A DNA stretch of 64,000 nucleotides. Origin: Microbulbifer sp. VAAF005 (GTDB lineage Bacteria; Pseudomonadota; Gammaproteobacteria; Pseudomonadales; Cellvibrionaceae). The position numbers and the translations under genes were made by a program. Where the stretch lies: the NCBI RefSeq assembly GCF_030012985.1, contig NZ_CP120233.1, forward strand, positions 992,001-1,056,000, read 5' to 3'. Shown piece by piece: positions 8,536 to 17,819 of the stretch; position 1 is the stretch's first letter, and every line of letters begins with the position of its first letter. The notes under the pieces were generated by a model that was given only the letters and a program-made list of their open reading frames with translations, ran no database searches and was not told the DNA's origin.

Positions 8536-9117
8536 ATGCCAAAATCTGATGACACTAATTCGAGCCAACGTAAGCGAGCAGACGGCAAGCGCAACCATGA
8601 CGCCCTGCTCCAGGCAGCCAAGGAAGTATTCGCCACCTCAGGCGTAGATGCCCCAGTGCGGGAGATTGCGGGTAAGGCCGGTGTCGGTGTCGGCACCCTT
8701 TATCGGCACTACCCAAAGCGGGCAGACCTGATCGCGGCAGTTTTCCACAGGGAGATCGATAGCTGCTCTGAAGAAGTGGAAGAACAAGCAAAACACCTAC
8801 CTCCCTTTGAAGCCTTGGCCAGCTGTATGCAAACATTTGCGGCCTTTTTTGCCACTAAGCGAGGGCTATCCGAAGTATTGCACTCAGGTGATCCAGCCTT
8901 TGAAACCCTTCCAAGCTATTTTGACCAGCACTTAAGGCCTACCCTGTCTGTGGTGTTAGGTGCAGCAATAGAATCGGGAGATGTTCGTTCAGATATAACT
9001 GCAGATGAACTACTTGGAGGAATTGCGAGATTGGGGATGTCCTCATCTGAAGACTCATCTGGGCAAGTTCAACGTATGGTCTCACTATTAGCTGATGGGC
9101 TAAGATTTAAAGAGTGA
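8536..9117 (+). CDS. TetR/AcrR family transcriptional regulator
   Basis: A 193-residue repressor. The N-terminal TetR helix-turn-helix is clear: AAKEVFATSGVDAPVREIAGKAG, then VGVGTLYRHYPKRADLIAAVF (about 27-70). The helical C-terminal ligand domain (FEALASCMQTFAAFFATKRG) resembles that of regulators that sense small hydrophobic compounds. The gene is divergent from the SDR/hydrolase genes, with paired GGAAC-N3-GTTCC palindromes between, so local autoregulation is likely. The inducer is unknown. Confidence 0.9.
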   Translation: MPKSDDTNSSQRKRADGKRNHDALLQAAKEVFATSGVDAPVREIAGKAGVGVGTLYRHYPKRADLIAAVFHREIDSCSEEVEEQAKHLPPFEALASCMQTFAAFFATKRGLSEVLHSGDPAFETLPSYFDQHLRPTLSVVLGAAIESGDVRSDITADELLGGIARLGMSSSEDSSGQVQRMVSLLADGLRFKE

Positions 9118-9831
9118 TAAATTCTTTTGCACAAAAACTATTTTAGAGGCTCTTAGTTTCAAAGAGTGGCTGTGACAATCACGCTAGAACAATGAGCGTA
9201 TTCATTGCGTTATGAGGATACATAGATTTTATTTAGAGAAGTCAGCCCATACGTATAATCGTGAATTGAAAGGAAACCTACTTTTATATTTAGTTCAAGT
9301 ATTTAGAGGTCTCTCGTATATCCCCCCTTTCAAGCCCCCCACTTCTGGCTAAGAATCAAGCCTTTGATGGAAAGGAGCTATATCGAAATTGTACTTAATA
9401 CTTGAAGCCAAACTCCCTTAAAGTAAAGTCAATTCATGATAATCGTTTTCCTACAAGGTACTTCATACGAAAAATAATATTTGAGTATATAGAGGTAGAC
9501 TATAATGATATCGCCTTCACAGAGCCAATTGCTACCTCTGCCCTGAGGCATTTAAGGTAACCGTTTAGCAGTGTATCCGTTGTTAATGGGTAGGATCAAT
9601 ATATATGACGGTTTGAAGTTGCTGCTACCTGGCATGGCCTCGCACCTCCCAATCAACCAAAGTATATAAAGATACAAAGGTAAAGAATATGAAAAGAGTT
9701 AAAGACTTTGTGCCAAGCTAGCTTGAACTCTTCTACTTTTTCTTTTGCATATTTTTTTAAAAAATTTTTCAGGTGCATCTAATTTTTGTGGCCAATATCA
9801 ATACGGAGAGGTAGAAACAAGGAGACCTATT
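9118..9831. other. Decayed non-coding stretch
   Basis: No intact gene is visible. The stretch holds the fragment resembling an IS3 OrfB tail (9432-9560) and one copy of a diverged 52-bp repeat (9506-9557) whose partner lies at 11087-11138. The rest is AT-rich without clear signals. Confidence 0.5.
9432..9560 (+). pseudogene. Possible IS3-family OrfB C-terminal remnant
   Basis: An uninterrupted frame ending at TAA 9558-9560 reads RYFIRKIIFEYIEVDYN in its middle. This resembles the conserved C-terminal F-x-YIE-x-(F/Y)YN segment of IS3-type integrase subunits. It has no start codon and continues into sequence unlike the family, so it is at most a relic. The low confidence reflects the shortness of the match. 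Confidence 0.3.
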
Positions 9832-10136
9832 ATGCAAATAAAAACTGAAATGAAAACAGACTCTGAAGTTGATGCCAGTTAACTTTTAAACCACCAGCTT
9901 GAGTTACACTCAGCAATAAAAACCATATACACATATCAGCCTTTCAGGCATTTTTAATAAATGAAGCGCAGGAAATAAAGCAAATATACGAAGACCCGAA
10001 TGAAGCAATCGATAAAATGGAGCAGTTAAATAAAACTAAGCACAAATTCGTTTTCGTAGAGGTTCTTATCGGCGTATTGAGTTTGATAATTTTCCCTTTG
10101 AGGGGCAAAAGCCTACTGAGTTATAAGCCTACATAA
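9832..10136 (+). pseudogene. Decayed small membrane-protein gene
   Basis: A strong ribosome site (AAGGAG) precedes ATG 9832, which opens 16 codons ending at TAA 9880-9882. The same frame then continues (LLNHQLELHSAIKTIYTYQPF), and near 9945 it must shift to reach an open frame (NEAQEIKQIYEDPNEA, then FVEVLIGVLSLIIFPLRG) that ends at TAA 10134-10136. Joined, these give a protein of about 100 residues with a C-terminal membrane segment. One nonsense change and one frameshift have broken it. I do not recognise the family. Confidence 0.45.
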
Positions 10137-10355
10137 TCCTTCTTAAGCAAAAATTAATCTGAGTGAGTTATTTATATCATCGAAGATTCGGCCATGATGC
10201 ACTAAGGAAGAAGTAATGCAGTCAACATGAATATAATTTGCACCTCAGTACTATTTTTAACACCTAAGTTTGACTAAGCAAGAAAATCAATTGCTACAGA
10301 ATTAATGCCATGGCCAACAAAGGCCATGGCAGACCGCAGCTACTGTCCAATCCTA

Positions 10356-10733
10356 TTATTGGTACAGTCTTACAGCCCTAATCATACAATGTGTCTTTCC
10401 TGATGTAGCACCCCATTCATTACTTCTATAGACCTGAAGTTTCACTTGAGTGCTTGCATGAAAAGCACTCAACAGCAGTGATGTTAATTCTGCACGATTA
10501 TCGGAGTTACTCTCAACAAACCCACCTTCTGGGCACTCGTCAAACCCCGTGTCAACGGCGACGACTAGATCTCCGACGTGGGTATACGCTCTTATTTCAG
10601 TAATTTCCGCACTAGATGACATAAGGCAGCCATAGGTGCAGAGAGGGTCATCGCCATCCCCATAAGCAAAAGTAATGCTTGAGCCTAATAGAAAAGTCAA
10701 GGCTGCTATTGTTCTACTTACTTGTTTCATCAT
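10356..10733 (-). CDS. Small secreted cysteine-containing protein
   Basis: A 125-residue protein with a signal peptide (MMKQVSRTIAALTFLLGSSITFAYG). The mature part has four cysteines (two in CTYGC, one in DECPEGG, one near the end in HCMI), plausible for two disulphides. The middle reads as alternating strands followed by a LTSLLLSAF helix. This strand-helix-strand-Cys order recalls small secreted OB-fold-like proteins related to toxin B subunits, but the similarity is only in outline. I do not assign a function. Isolated between degraded regions. Confidence 0.6.
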   Translation of the reverse strand: MMKQVSRTIAALTFLLGSSITFAYGDGDDPLCTYGCLMSSSAEITEIRAYTHVGDLVVAVDTGFDECPEGGFVESNSDNRAELTSLLLSAFHASTQVKLQVYRSNEWGATSGKTHCMIRAVRLYQ

Positions 10734-11086
10734 ATCGATATTTACCGTCCATTTGTAATTAGATATACATGATTCGCTCAGTTTGGCGGCCGAAGTATAA
10801 CGTAAAAAATCGTGAGAAGACCACCTTATAGTCGAAACCTGCTCTTTATTTTATTTCGATTTTAATAAAGTAGTGTTCATGGCTAATGGAAAGCCCAGGT
10901 ATATGTCTTTATAAGTAATCTGTATAGTTCACAACGCAGGCAGTTAATTGAGGGTGAGGATGCTTAGGGTTCGGAGGCCAAGGAGATTAGAAGACTACAC
11001 TTTTTCCACTTAATTAAAGTAGGGGCAATTCCATGGCGATCGCTTTCTCACAAGGTCCTTCACGCGAGAGGCCGTATTTGGGTATA

Positions 11087-11138
11087 TAAAATTGCCTTCG
11101 CAGCGCCATTGGCCTACACAGTCTTAAGGCATTTGAGG
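11087..11138 (+). repeat. Diverged 52-bp repeat (partner at 9506-9557)
   Basis: Ungapped alignment of 9506-9557 with 11087-11138 gives 37 of 52 matches, including GCCTTC and GGCATTT. Both copies translate in register as IAF-x-x-P-x-A-x-x-x-LRHLR, followed soon by a stop, so the repeat looks like coding remnant rather than a regulatory site. Confidence 0.45.
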
Positions 11139-11216
11139 AGAAACTAACTGCTCGGCAGTTCAGCAATCGATGAAAAGAATAAACGGGTTTAAGCAGGAAT
11201 CCGTTCAAGGTTGTAT

Positions 11217-11333
11217 ACTAGCGAAGGTTCAGCGTTGAGACATTTACAGCACGAAAATAGGCAGTTGCGGATAAAGAAAGAAATCTTAAAAAGCAGGGTT
11301 GGTTCAACTGGTGGATGTAAGGCTCACCTCTAG
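11217..11333 (+). pseudogene. IS3-family OrfA remnant
   Basis: The frame ending at TAG 11331-11333 reads ALRHLQHENRQLRIKKEILK. This closely matches the coiled-coil end of IS3-family OrfA proteins (L-x-x-L-x-x-EN-x-x-L-x-x-x-x-x-ILK). No start codon, inverted repeat or OrfB follows, so it is a small fragment of a dead element. Confidence 0.5.
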
Positions 11334-11766
11334 CTTTTAAGTAGTAATGAAATAATTCAAAGTTCTTCTTAGTCATTGGTTGAATTTATATGCAATCTTA
11401 TAAAAGTATTCCTTTATATATATTAATTGATAGATAATCCCCCCTACGGAAGCGTTAACATGTGAGCCGATTTGTAAATTCATTACCCCCACGGGCCCTT
11501 TAGATCAAATCTATATTTGTCGTAATTACAAATGCTTTATGCCTCACCAGCTCACGACTTCGGCCCCAAGTTAACTTGCTCCAAAGACCTTCTAAGAGCT
11601 ATTTTACTTGGTACTCCTATGCAAAGATTGATACTTCCTGATTTGTGAGTTGTTGTTACATATCTCTATTTTTGTTAAGAACATGAGCACCCGCCTTGCA
11701 CCATGACAACTGCCACCCCTAAAAGCACCAATTAGCAAATACTACAACTACAATATAAATACAACC

Positions 11767-12786
11767 CTACCCTTCCTGCGACAAAACAATCCGGTACTTA
11801 GCCTTACCTGATTTTAAATGCTCAAATGCCGCTTCTATCTGGCTCATTGGAAAAATCTCTATCTCAGGTTTAATCTTATGGTGCGCTACAAACTCAAGCA
11901 TGGTTTCGATCGTGCCGGGACTGCCGACAGGAGATGCTGAGATTGAGCGCTGTCCAAACAATAATGGAAATAGAGTAAATTGTATTGGGTTAGTTACAGC
12001 TCCAACAAAGTGTAAACGCCCTTTTGGTTTTAGAGCCTGGATATACAGATCCCAATCAAGACTGACATTCACAGTTGACAGAATAAAATCAAAGCTCATT
12101 GCCGCCGCTTGAATCTCTGCGGGATCACGGGAATTCAGTGTTTTATGAGCGCCCAGAGCCAAGGCCTCTTTACGTTTTTCCTCACTGGATGTAAACGCGG
12201 TAACTTCACACCCCCAGGCATGGAAAAACTTCAAGGCAAGATGCCCTAAGCCACCAATACCAATTACAGCCACTTTGTCAGTGGGTTTGATATCGAATTG
12301 GACCAATGGATTGAATACGGTAATACCCGCACATAAAAGGGGGCCGGCCGATGCATAATCCACACCATCAGGAATAACAACCAGGCTACTCATATCCGCC
12401 CTGGCTTTATCAGCAAAGCCTCCATTAGTGAGTATGGTGAACTTTGCCTCTCTACATAAGTTGAGATCACCAATTCGGCAAGTATGGCATGTTTCACAGT
12501 AGCCAGAATTCCAACCCAACCCAACAACAGTCCCCTTTTTAAGATGAGCTACTTGCTCACCCATCGCAGTGACACGGCCGATAACTTCGTGACCGGCAAT
12601 CATCGGATACTGTCCAATACCCCATTCATTTTCAATCATGCTCAAATCACTATGGCAGATGCCACAGTACATAATTTCCAATTCAACCTCTGTTGCACCC
12701 AGCTCTCCTGCTGCAATTTGATAGGTCTTAAATGGACCACCGGACTCTAAGACTGCATAGGCATTAATAGTGGATGCAGTAGACAT
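11767..12786 (-). CDS. Zinc-dependent NAD(P) alcohol dehydrogenase (CAD/YahK type)
   Basis: A 339-residue medium-chain dehydrogenase that interconverts alcohols and aldehydes in the cytoplasm. Catalytic zinc ligands are seen in CGICHSD (Cys44) and GHE (His66-Glu67). The structural zinc site is CETCHTCRIGDLNLC (C97, C100, C103, C111). The nucleotide fold has GIGGLGHLALKFFHAWG. This layout is typical of the cinnamyl-alcohol-dehydrogenase-like subgroup, which usually prefers NADPH and aldehydes. Full length, with no partner gene. Start ATG 12786, with GGAG-type sequence upstream. Confidence 0.92.
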   Translation of the reverse strand: MSTASTINAYAVLESGGPFKTYQIAAGELGATEVELEIMYCGICHSDLSMIENEWGIGQYPMIAGHEVIGRVTAMGEQVAHLKKGTVVGLGWNSGYCETCHTCRIGDLNLCREAKFTILTNGGFADKARADMSSLVVIPDGVDYASAGPLLCAGITVFNPLVQFDIKPTDKVAVIGIGGLGHLALKFFHAWGCEVTAFTSSEEKRKEALALGAHKTLNSRDPAEIQAAAMSFDFILSTVNVSLDWDLYIQALKPKGRLHFVGAVTNPIQFTLFPLLFGQRSISASPVGSPGTIETMLEFVAHHKIKPEIEIFPMSQIEAAFEHLKSGKAKYRIVLSQEG

Positions 12787-12957
12787 GGCGAGCTCCCCAA
12801 AAAAAGGAAATCGAAAATTATCTTAAAAGTTTAGACGCCATTCAGCTGTGGACTTTATTACATCCTTACAATTTTATTTTCTAGTAAGCCGGCGGCCTTA
12901 CTATCTAGCATAAAAATTAAAAGTGATAACCGGTAAAAAATAAAAGATTGGAATTAG

Positions 12958-13138
12958 GGAGCCTCTGAATAACTCCGTAATGCCTCTGCGGCCTTCAAGG
13001 CCCGCCCTTCGGGGCATGCAGAGCGATCCACACTCCGCGTTGCGACCTCTTGAAAGGTCTAGACATTCCTGCGAAGCCGCGCCTTGATTGTGAACCGCTC
13101 TGCATGCCAGAGGTATCACGGAGTTGTTCAGAGGCTCC
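12958..13138. mobile_element. MITE, IS5-like ends, copy 1 (181 bp)
   Basis: The terminal inverted repeats of 21 bp, GGAGCCTCTGAATAACTCCG and its right-hand partner, differ at one position. The flanks are TTAG (12954-12957) and TTAG (13139-13142), a 4-bp target duplication of YTAR form, as made by IS5-group transposases. There is no ORF. It matches the 263-bp copy at 60584 over most of its length but lacks about 80 internal bases. Confidence 0.85.
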
Positions 13139-13161
13139 TTAGAGCTGCAAAACAGAAAAAA

Positions 13162-13184
13162 GGCCGGGGGTACTTCCCCCGGCC
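13162..13184 (-). terminator. Rho-independent terminator of the glycine-zipper gene
   Basis: A perfect 9-bp stem GGCCGGGGG/CCCCCGGCC with a 5-base loop is followed on the minus strand by six T (A-run 13156-13161). It ends the minus-strand lipoprotein gene. MITE copy 1 sits just beyond it. Confidence 0.9.
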
Positions 13185-13257
13185 AGTGCCAAGTCCTGCG
13201 AGGTTGCTGAATAGCAGAGGACTGATGGAAAATTGGACCGCAGTTTTACGCAGAAGA

Positions 13258-13653
13258 TCAATTCAATACTCGATATCCGCGACCAACCAGGCAATTTTTA
13301 ATGATGTAGGTAGCCTCTGAGCTCGCACTACCTGCTCCTGACAAGCCCCCGACAAGCGCGCCGGCACCGGCTCCAGCTACCGCAGCACGGCCACTATCGC
13401 CGACTAATGCACCGAGCGCACCGCCGACTACTGCTCCACCTGCAGCTCCGGCAGCTGTTCTACGCCCTTGGTCACTGTATGTGGAGTAAGCGATTCCCTT
13501 ACACTCTGCAAGGTCCGCTTGATACTGATTCATATTAACGCCCCAGGTATCGATAACAATTCCACCGGCACCGGGAACCTGCTCTGGCTGAGCAGCACAG
13601 CCGTAAAGCAGCGACATCATAATTCCAGCAGTTGCAGAAATAGCAGTCTTCAT
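13258..13653 (-). CDS. Glycine-zipper lipoprotein
   Basis: A lipoprotein of about 131 residues, starting at ATG 13653 (a longer upstream frame to 13785 lacks signal-peptide character). The signal is MKTAISATAGIMMSLLYGC, with a lipobox at LYGC. The mature part has a cysteine-bearing N-terminal segment, then alanine/glycine-rich helices with GXXXG repeats (AAGAAGGAVVGGALGALVGD), and a C-terminal CLVGRGYRVL. Glycine-zipper lipoproteins of this kind sit in the envelope; their role is mostly structural or unknown. A strong terminator follows. Confidence 0.8.
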   Translation of the reverse strand: MKTAISATAGIMMSLLYGCAAQPEQVPGAGGIVIDTWGVNMNQYQADLAECKGIAYSTYSDQGRRTAAGAAGGAVVGGALGALVGDSGRAAVAGAGAGALVGGLSGAGSASSEATYIIKNCLVGRGYRVLN

Positions 13654-13820
13654 CAAACACCCCATATCGCTTTCACCACAGGATAGTGAGCTTGTCACGC
13701 TTTTCTTCTTTAGGTTTAGCTGCTGGTAGAACTTGGCGCCAGTCAGGCGCCTAAAAATGAATGACCCGCTGGACAACAAACCCAATAGGCGTATAGCTGT
13801 TAGTGCAGAGCGCCTTCTAT

Positions 13821-14555
13821 CTATGGATCTGCAGGCAGGGTTCCTGTTGGCAGAATTGAATATTGGTAAAACACTTCTAACTCTTGGGATTTCGCTTGTG
13901 GATCGAGGATATTTACTATGCCCTTAAAGCTCTTTAACCGCCGGCTGTCTGTATCGTAAGTAAGATTTAAGTCCTCTACGAAAAGACGGATAAGAGGCTG
14001 GGCCACATCCACCCGTATACAGGTATTATCACTAGCGGATTGACTACAGGATACTGCTTTAGCGCGCAACTTTATCGATCGACCATGCAATGGCGAAGCA
14101 AAATTGAATTTAAGAGTTTTTCCTGAAGACAATAAGTCCCAGTGGTCACGCACATAGGTGTCAAAGCCTGCATCAACTACATCAACACTTCGTGCCTCTC
14201 GCAAACTTACTTTCCAAGCTTCATCCTCGTTGGCTTTATAGCGCATCATCCACTGGCCGTCATCCCAAAGGACCTCACGAACTTCACCATGCCTCCGATC
14301 TATTTGAGTGGCACTAGGTAAGGCACTGCGACCAGCTGCGGGGCCATTTCGCTCTCGAAGGGTTTTCTCTGCTATCAAATCACCCTGGGGAGCATAGTAG
14401 AAAACAGTTATTTCGCCATTATCTTGCGAAGTATAATATTCGCAGTACTGCAACTGTTGATTATCCGGATCATAGGCCAAACCTTTTGCCAGAAAAGGCC
14501 CTTCATAGTGACAGTTAGTTCCGGCAATAGCCGACATCGCAATAAATTCAAGCAT
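13821..14555 (-). CDS. Conserved protein of unknown function coupled to DUF2878
   Basis: A 244-residue protein without a clear signal peptide. It is rich in beta strands and acidic and aromatic residues (LQYCEYYTSQDNGEITVFYY), with one internal cysteine pair (SCSQSASDNTCIRV). I do not recognise a named domain. Its ATG (14555) overlaps the stop of the DUF2878 gene by 8 bases and has an AAAGGAGG ribosome site inside that gene, so translation is coupled. The pair may belong functionally with the CFA-type lipid operon further upstream on the same strand; that is inference. Confidence 0.7.
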   Translation of the reverse strand: MLEFIAMSAIAGTNCHYEGPFLAKGLAYDPDNQQLQYCEYYTSQDNGEITVFYYAPQGDLIAEKTLRERNGPAAGRSALPSATQIDRRHGEVREVLWDDGQWMMRYKANEDEAWKVSLREARSVDVVDAGFDTYVRDHWDLLSSGKTLKFNFASPLHGRSIKLRAKAVSCSQSASDNTCIRVDVAQPLIRLFVEDLNLTYDTDSRRLKSFKGIVNILDPQAKSQELEVFYQYSILPTGTLPADP

Positions 14556-15062
14556 TGCTCACCTCCTTTTGACAAATCCTTCTTGCCAAATAGGCAAACA
14601 ATGGCAGGATGCAGGCCCAAATTACACTTAGTATTCCCAGGGATTGCCACAGAGGTCTGTGCAATTCCACAGTGCCATTTAGGAATGCACCGGTAAAGTA
14701 GCTAAATGGTCCAAAAAACCACCCAGGATTACCGCCAACCATAGATTTTTCTGTAAGAAGACCAAACTGTATCGCAAGGTCATGGCAAAGTTCAACCACA
14801 GGCAAATCAGCCATAAGGGAGGCCAGGAGGAACCGCTGTCATTTCGCATCACCCCCAAATGAAACAAGATAGAGTCTATAGACACACCAAAGATAAACAC
14901 CCCCGCTAACCAAAGCGGTTCCCTGGGCAAATTGGCGATATAGCGCAGATGTACAAAAAGGTTGAACAGAGTAAAGGGAACCACCAACCACACCTTGGCC
15001 ACTATGACACACAGTGGCCAGGCGATATCGAAAAGTAGGGCATTCGCGACAAAACGCCACAT
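14548..15062 (-). pseudogene. DUF2878 inner-membrane protein, frameshifted
   Basis: Starts at ATG 15062 after a strong GGAGGAAA ribosome site. The first frame gives four hydrophobic segments with the DUF2878 pattern (LLFDIAWPLCVIVA, LAGVFIFGVSIDSILFHLGV, PPLWLICLWLNFAMTLRYSL). At 14713-14718 (A6 on plus, T6 on minus) the frame is lost. One extra T would join it to FGPFSYFTGAFLNG and the final membrane helix LGILSVIWACILPLFAYLA, ending at 14548. The joined protein would have about 172 residues, normal for the family. Function unknown; the family often sits near sigma-E/ChrR lipid genes. Confidence 0.8.
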
Positions 15063-15283
15063 TTCACTTTCCTCCAAGGGAAAACGACAGCACAGCGATA
15101 ACTTGCACTGTCTTTTAGTAGTTATACCTCCTACCAACACTTTCCTTTTCAGACTCACCTATAGAGCTTACCGGAAGAAAGTTATGCCTATTATAGACAC
15201 CAGAATTAATCAGGATATTAATAGAGACCCCTCATAGCTGAACTATAAGGGATCATACATTCATGAAGAATGGGAAGTTCTAT

Positions 15284-15742
15284 TTACAGTCCTAAAGAGT
15301 AAAGATGAAGCTCTCTAACCAGAGTAGAACTCCAGGGGCACCAGATATTACCTGGCAGAAAAGCGCCACCGACTTCTTCCCAGTTGTCCTCTACATACTG
15401 TGCTGAAGAATCACAAACCTCAATGGATATCTCAGCAAAATCTATAGAGTCAGTATCCACATGAAAACTCCAGCCTGGATTGTAAAAGGTTTCCCCTGGA
15501 ACCACATAACCAATAAAGTGATAAAAGGCCTCCTCTCCATTTAAGAGTATTCTTCGAGCCTCCTTAATTTTATCCGGATCTGTTAACTGCAAAACAAATG
15601 TTTCTTCAGGATCACTATTAAATGACACTTCAAAATAAGCCACCTTTATTCGACTTGACGCTGAAAAAGAAACCACCTCTGAAGCTGCGACAGACACAGA
15701 GAGTACGGCTAGGAATAAAGAAAGAACTATGGTTTTCATCAT
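15284..15742 (-). CDS. Secreted BP74-like protein
   Basis: A 152-residue exported protein with signal MKTIVLSLFLAVLSVSVAAS. The mature domain fits the BP74 pattern well: FVLQLTDPDKIKEARRIL, then H-x-x-GYVV, YNPGWSFHVD, IEVCDSSAQYVEDN and GGAFLPGNIWCPWSS. The family was named after a Dictyostelium calmodulin-binding protein and occurs scattered in bacteria; its bacterial role is unknown. The two cysteines in EVCD and WCPW could form a disulphide. The gene stands alone between the DUF2878 pair and a MITE. Confidence 0.78.
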   Translation of the reverse strand: MMKTIVLSLFLAVLSVSVAASEVVSFSASSRIKVAYFEVSFNSDPEETFVLQLTDPDKIKEARRILLNGEEAFYHFIGYVVPGETFYNPGWSFHVDTDSIDFAEISIEVCDSSAQYVEDNWEEVGGAFLPGNIWCPWSSTLVRELHLYSLGL

Positions 15743-16374
15743 TAACGGCCTCTATTGAGTAAAGTAATACAGATCGCGGAAATGATAATAATGGAGCAAA
15801 AAATATCAGAATGTCAGCCAGGTCACAATTCCCCCCAAAGAATAAACTTTAAGAACTGAAAAAATTCCAAAACAAACTAACGACACGCACAATTAACAAA
15901 AATCTTCACTCAACAAACCAACATTTATCAACTATTCCAAAACCTTAAAAAAACGCAAGTAGCCACAGCTTTATCAGCATCAAGATAACAACAATAAAAA
16001 TAACTTAATCTTATAGAATAATGTCATGCCTAGACTGATCTTAGCTCATCAAAGATTCAACACATCCTATATTTTTAATCATCAAGAGCTTCACCTACCC
16101 TGACAGCTCGGCCTAACAAACAACTAATAAATCGCAGACTACCTTTACAATTCTCACACAAGATTAAAAAGCAAAGCACAGATAGATTTACCAAGACAAC
16201 ATACTGCAAACCTGACTGACAAAAATCATATAGGAAGACTCTATCGTCCACTCTATCAAACAAATTAAATCCAGATAAAATTCAAACAGCTCAACAAAGG
16301 ATTCACTCTCCCTCCTTATATAAAATTAGCAGTAGAATATTTACCTACGTGGTAAACTAACAGGATCCACCTAA
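15743..16374. other. AT-rich intergenic region
   Basis: About 630 bases, very A-rich, with no ORF that looks coded and no clear repeat. It carries the promoter region of the BP74-like gene at its left end and borders MITE copy 3 on the right. Confidence 0.5.
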
Positions 16375-16563
16375 GGAGAATCTGGATAACTCCGTACGGT
16401 TTTGAAGGCTGCAGATATTAGGCACAGCTCGGCACGAATAGGCTTAGCCCTTTGCAAGACAACACAGTAGTTGTGATCTATAAGGTCCACGCCTCAGGGA
16501 TTACAGAGCGATTCACACTCCGCTCTGCGAGACAGCGGCATCAAGGAGTTGTTCAGAAGCCCC
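16375..16563. mobile_element. MITE, IS5-like ends, copy 3 (189 bp, diverged)
   Basis: The left end GGAGAATCTGGATAACTCCGT and the right end GGAGTTGTTCAGAAGCCCC are degenerate versions of the family's inverted repeat. Internal blocks (TTTTGAAGGCTGCAGAT, AGCCCTTTGCAAGA, GAGCGATTCACACTCCG) match the 263-bp copy. The flanks are CTAA and TTAA. The right end overlaps the last codons of the CFA-type gene and supplies its stop codon. Confidence 0.75.
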
Positions 16564-17819
16564 TTAAGTACCGGGGCTTGGCGAACACAAATTGGGCGGT
16601 ACCAATCACTCGTTGCAAAAATCCCCCTTCGCAATAGCATAAATAGAATTCCCACATACGGATAAAGCGCTCATCAAAACCTAACTCGCGCACTTTGGAA
16701 ATTCGCTCAAGAAATGCTTTGCGCCAGTCACTTAATGTGCGGGCGTAATGGGCGGTGATGTCTTCGAGTCCAACAATCTGCATATCTGTTGAATTGGCAA
16801 TATGGTCCGCGATAACCTGATTAGACGGCAGGCAGCCACCAGGGAAGATATATCGCTGGATAAAATCGACCTCTTTACGATACTCGTGGTAGCGCTGGTC
16901 GCGAATGGTGATTGCCTGCATCACCATTAAGCCATCTTCTTTGAGTAATTCGCTACAACCAGCGAAGAAGGTCTTGTGAAATTCGTGCCCTACTGCCTCC
17001 ACCATTTCAATCGATACAATTTTATCGTACTGACCTTTCAGGTCCCGATAGTCCTGTAATAGCAGGGTTATCTGATCATCTAAACCCTCATGCTTTACCC
17101 ATTGACGGGCATAGTCATATTGCTCTTGTGAAATAGTAGTGGTTGTTACTTTACAGCCATAGTACTTGGCTGCATGAATGGCCATCCCCCCACCCAGTAC
17201 CAATCTCAAGGAGGTGATCGGAGGGTTTTAACTTTAGCTTTCGGCAGATCAGTTCCAATTTATGATTTGAGGCTTCAAACAGGGTTGCATTTTCAGACGG
17301 GTAGACCGCAGATGAATACAGCATGGTCCTGTCCAAAAATAACCGGAAAAATTCATTGCCCAGGTCATAGTGTGCAGAAATATTCTTGCGTGAGCCATTG
17401 CGGTTATTCGCATTTAACTGATGTAACCAGCGCAGGCCTAACCGGGGTAAATAGCTCCATCGGCTATCTATACCTTCCACCAATTCCATGTTGTCCACCA
17501 TCAGGCGAATCAGGTCCACGGTATTGGTTGAGGTCCAGGCGCCCTGCATAAAGGCTTCTCCAGAACCAATGGTTCCGTTTAAAAGCACCTGTATATAGCT
17601 GGATGGATCGTGTACGCAAATATGTGCCGAGATCTCTGCTTCTTCTGGCCTCTGGCCAAAGTGGTAACACTGCTCCCCCTCTTCAATTAGCAAGTGGCCA
17701 CGATCAATACCCTTGAGTTTTTCCAACACCAGCTTGCGGGCCAGGCGAACGAGCCAGGACTGTGCCGATACTTCTGATTTTGACGACGAAGCCTGATCAA
17801 CTTCCTGAACTGCTCTCAT
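16553..17819 (-). pseudogene. Cyclopropane-fatty-acid-synthase-type methyltransferase, frameshifted
   Basis: A SAM-dependent lipid methyltransferase that would act on unsaturated phospholipid acyl chains. The N-terminal part (17819 to about 17190) has the family features NISAHYDLGNEFF and SSAVY, plus motif I LLEIGTGWG. There the frame breaks at a G6 run (C6 at 17186-17191 on plus). The rest resumes as MAIHAAKYYGCKVTTTTIS and runs through EMVEAVGHEF, IFPGG and IGTAQFVFAKP. Two missing G would restore the usual WGGMA. The ATG overlaps the DUF1365 stop (ATGA). The last codons and the TGA come from a MITE end, replacing the original terminus. Confidence 0.85.

Larger units (their letters stand above)
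10734..11766. other. Degraded intergenic region with insertion-sequence debris
   Basis: About 1 kb without an intact gene. It contains the second copy of the 52-bp repeat (11087-11138) and the orfA-like fragment at 11217-11333. The remainder is AT-rich, with many stops in all frames. It probably marks the decay of one or more insertion sequences next to the alcohol dehydrogenase gene. Confidence 0.5.

Noticed and set aside
9427..9445. Second Fur-like site (about 14/19 matches)
   Set aside because: It falls at the edge of a likely transposase remnant, and no intact gene follows to be regulated.
11014..11208. 64-codon minus ORF
   Set aside because: It runs opposite to the insertion-sequence debris and has no start signal or family resemblance.
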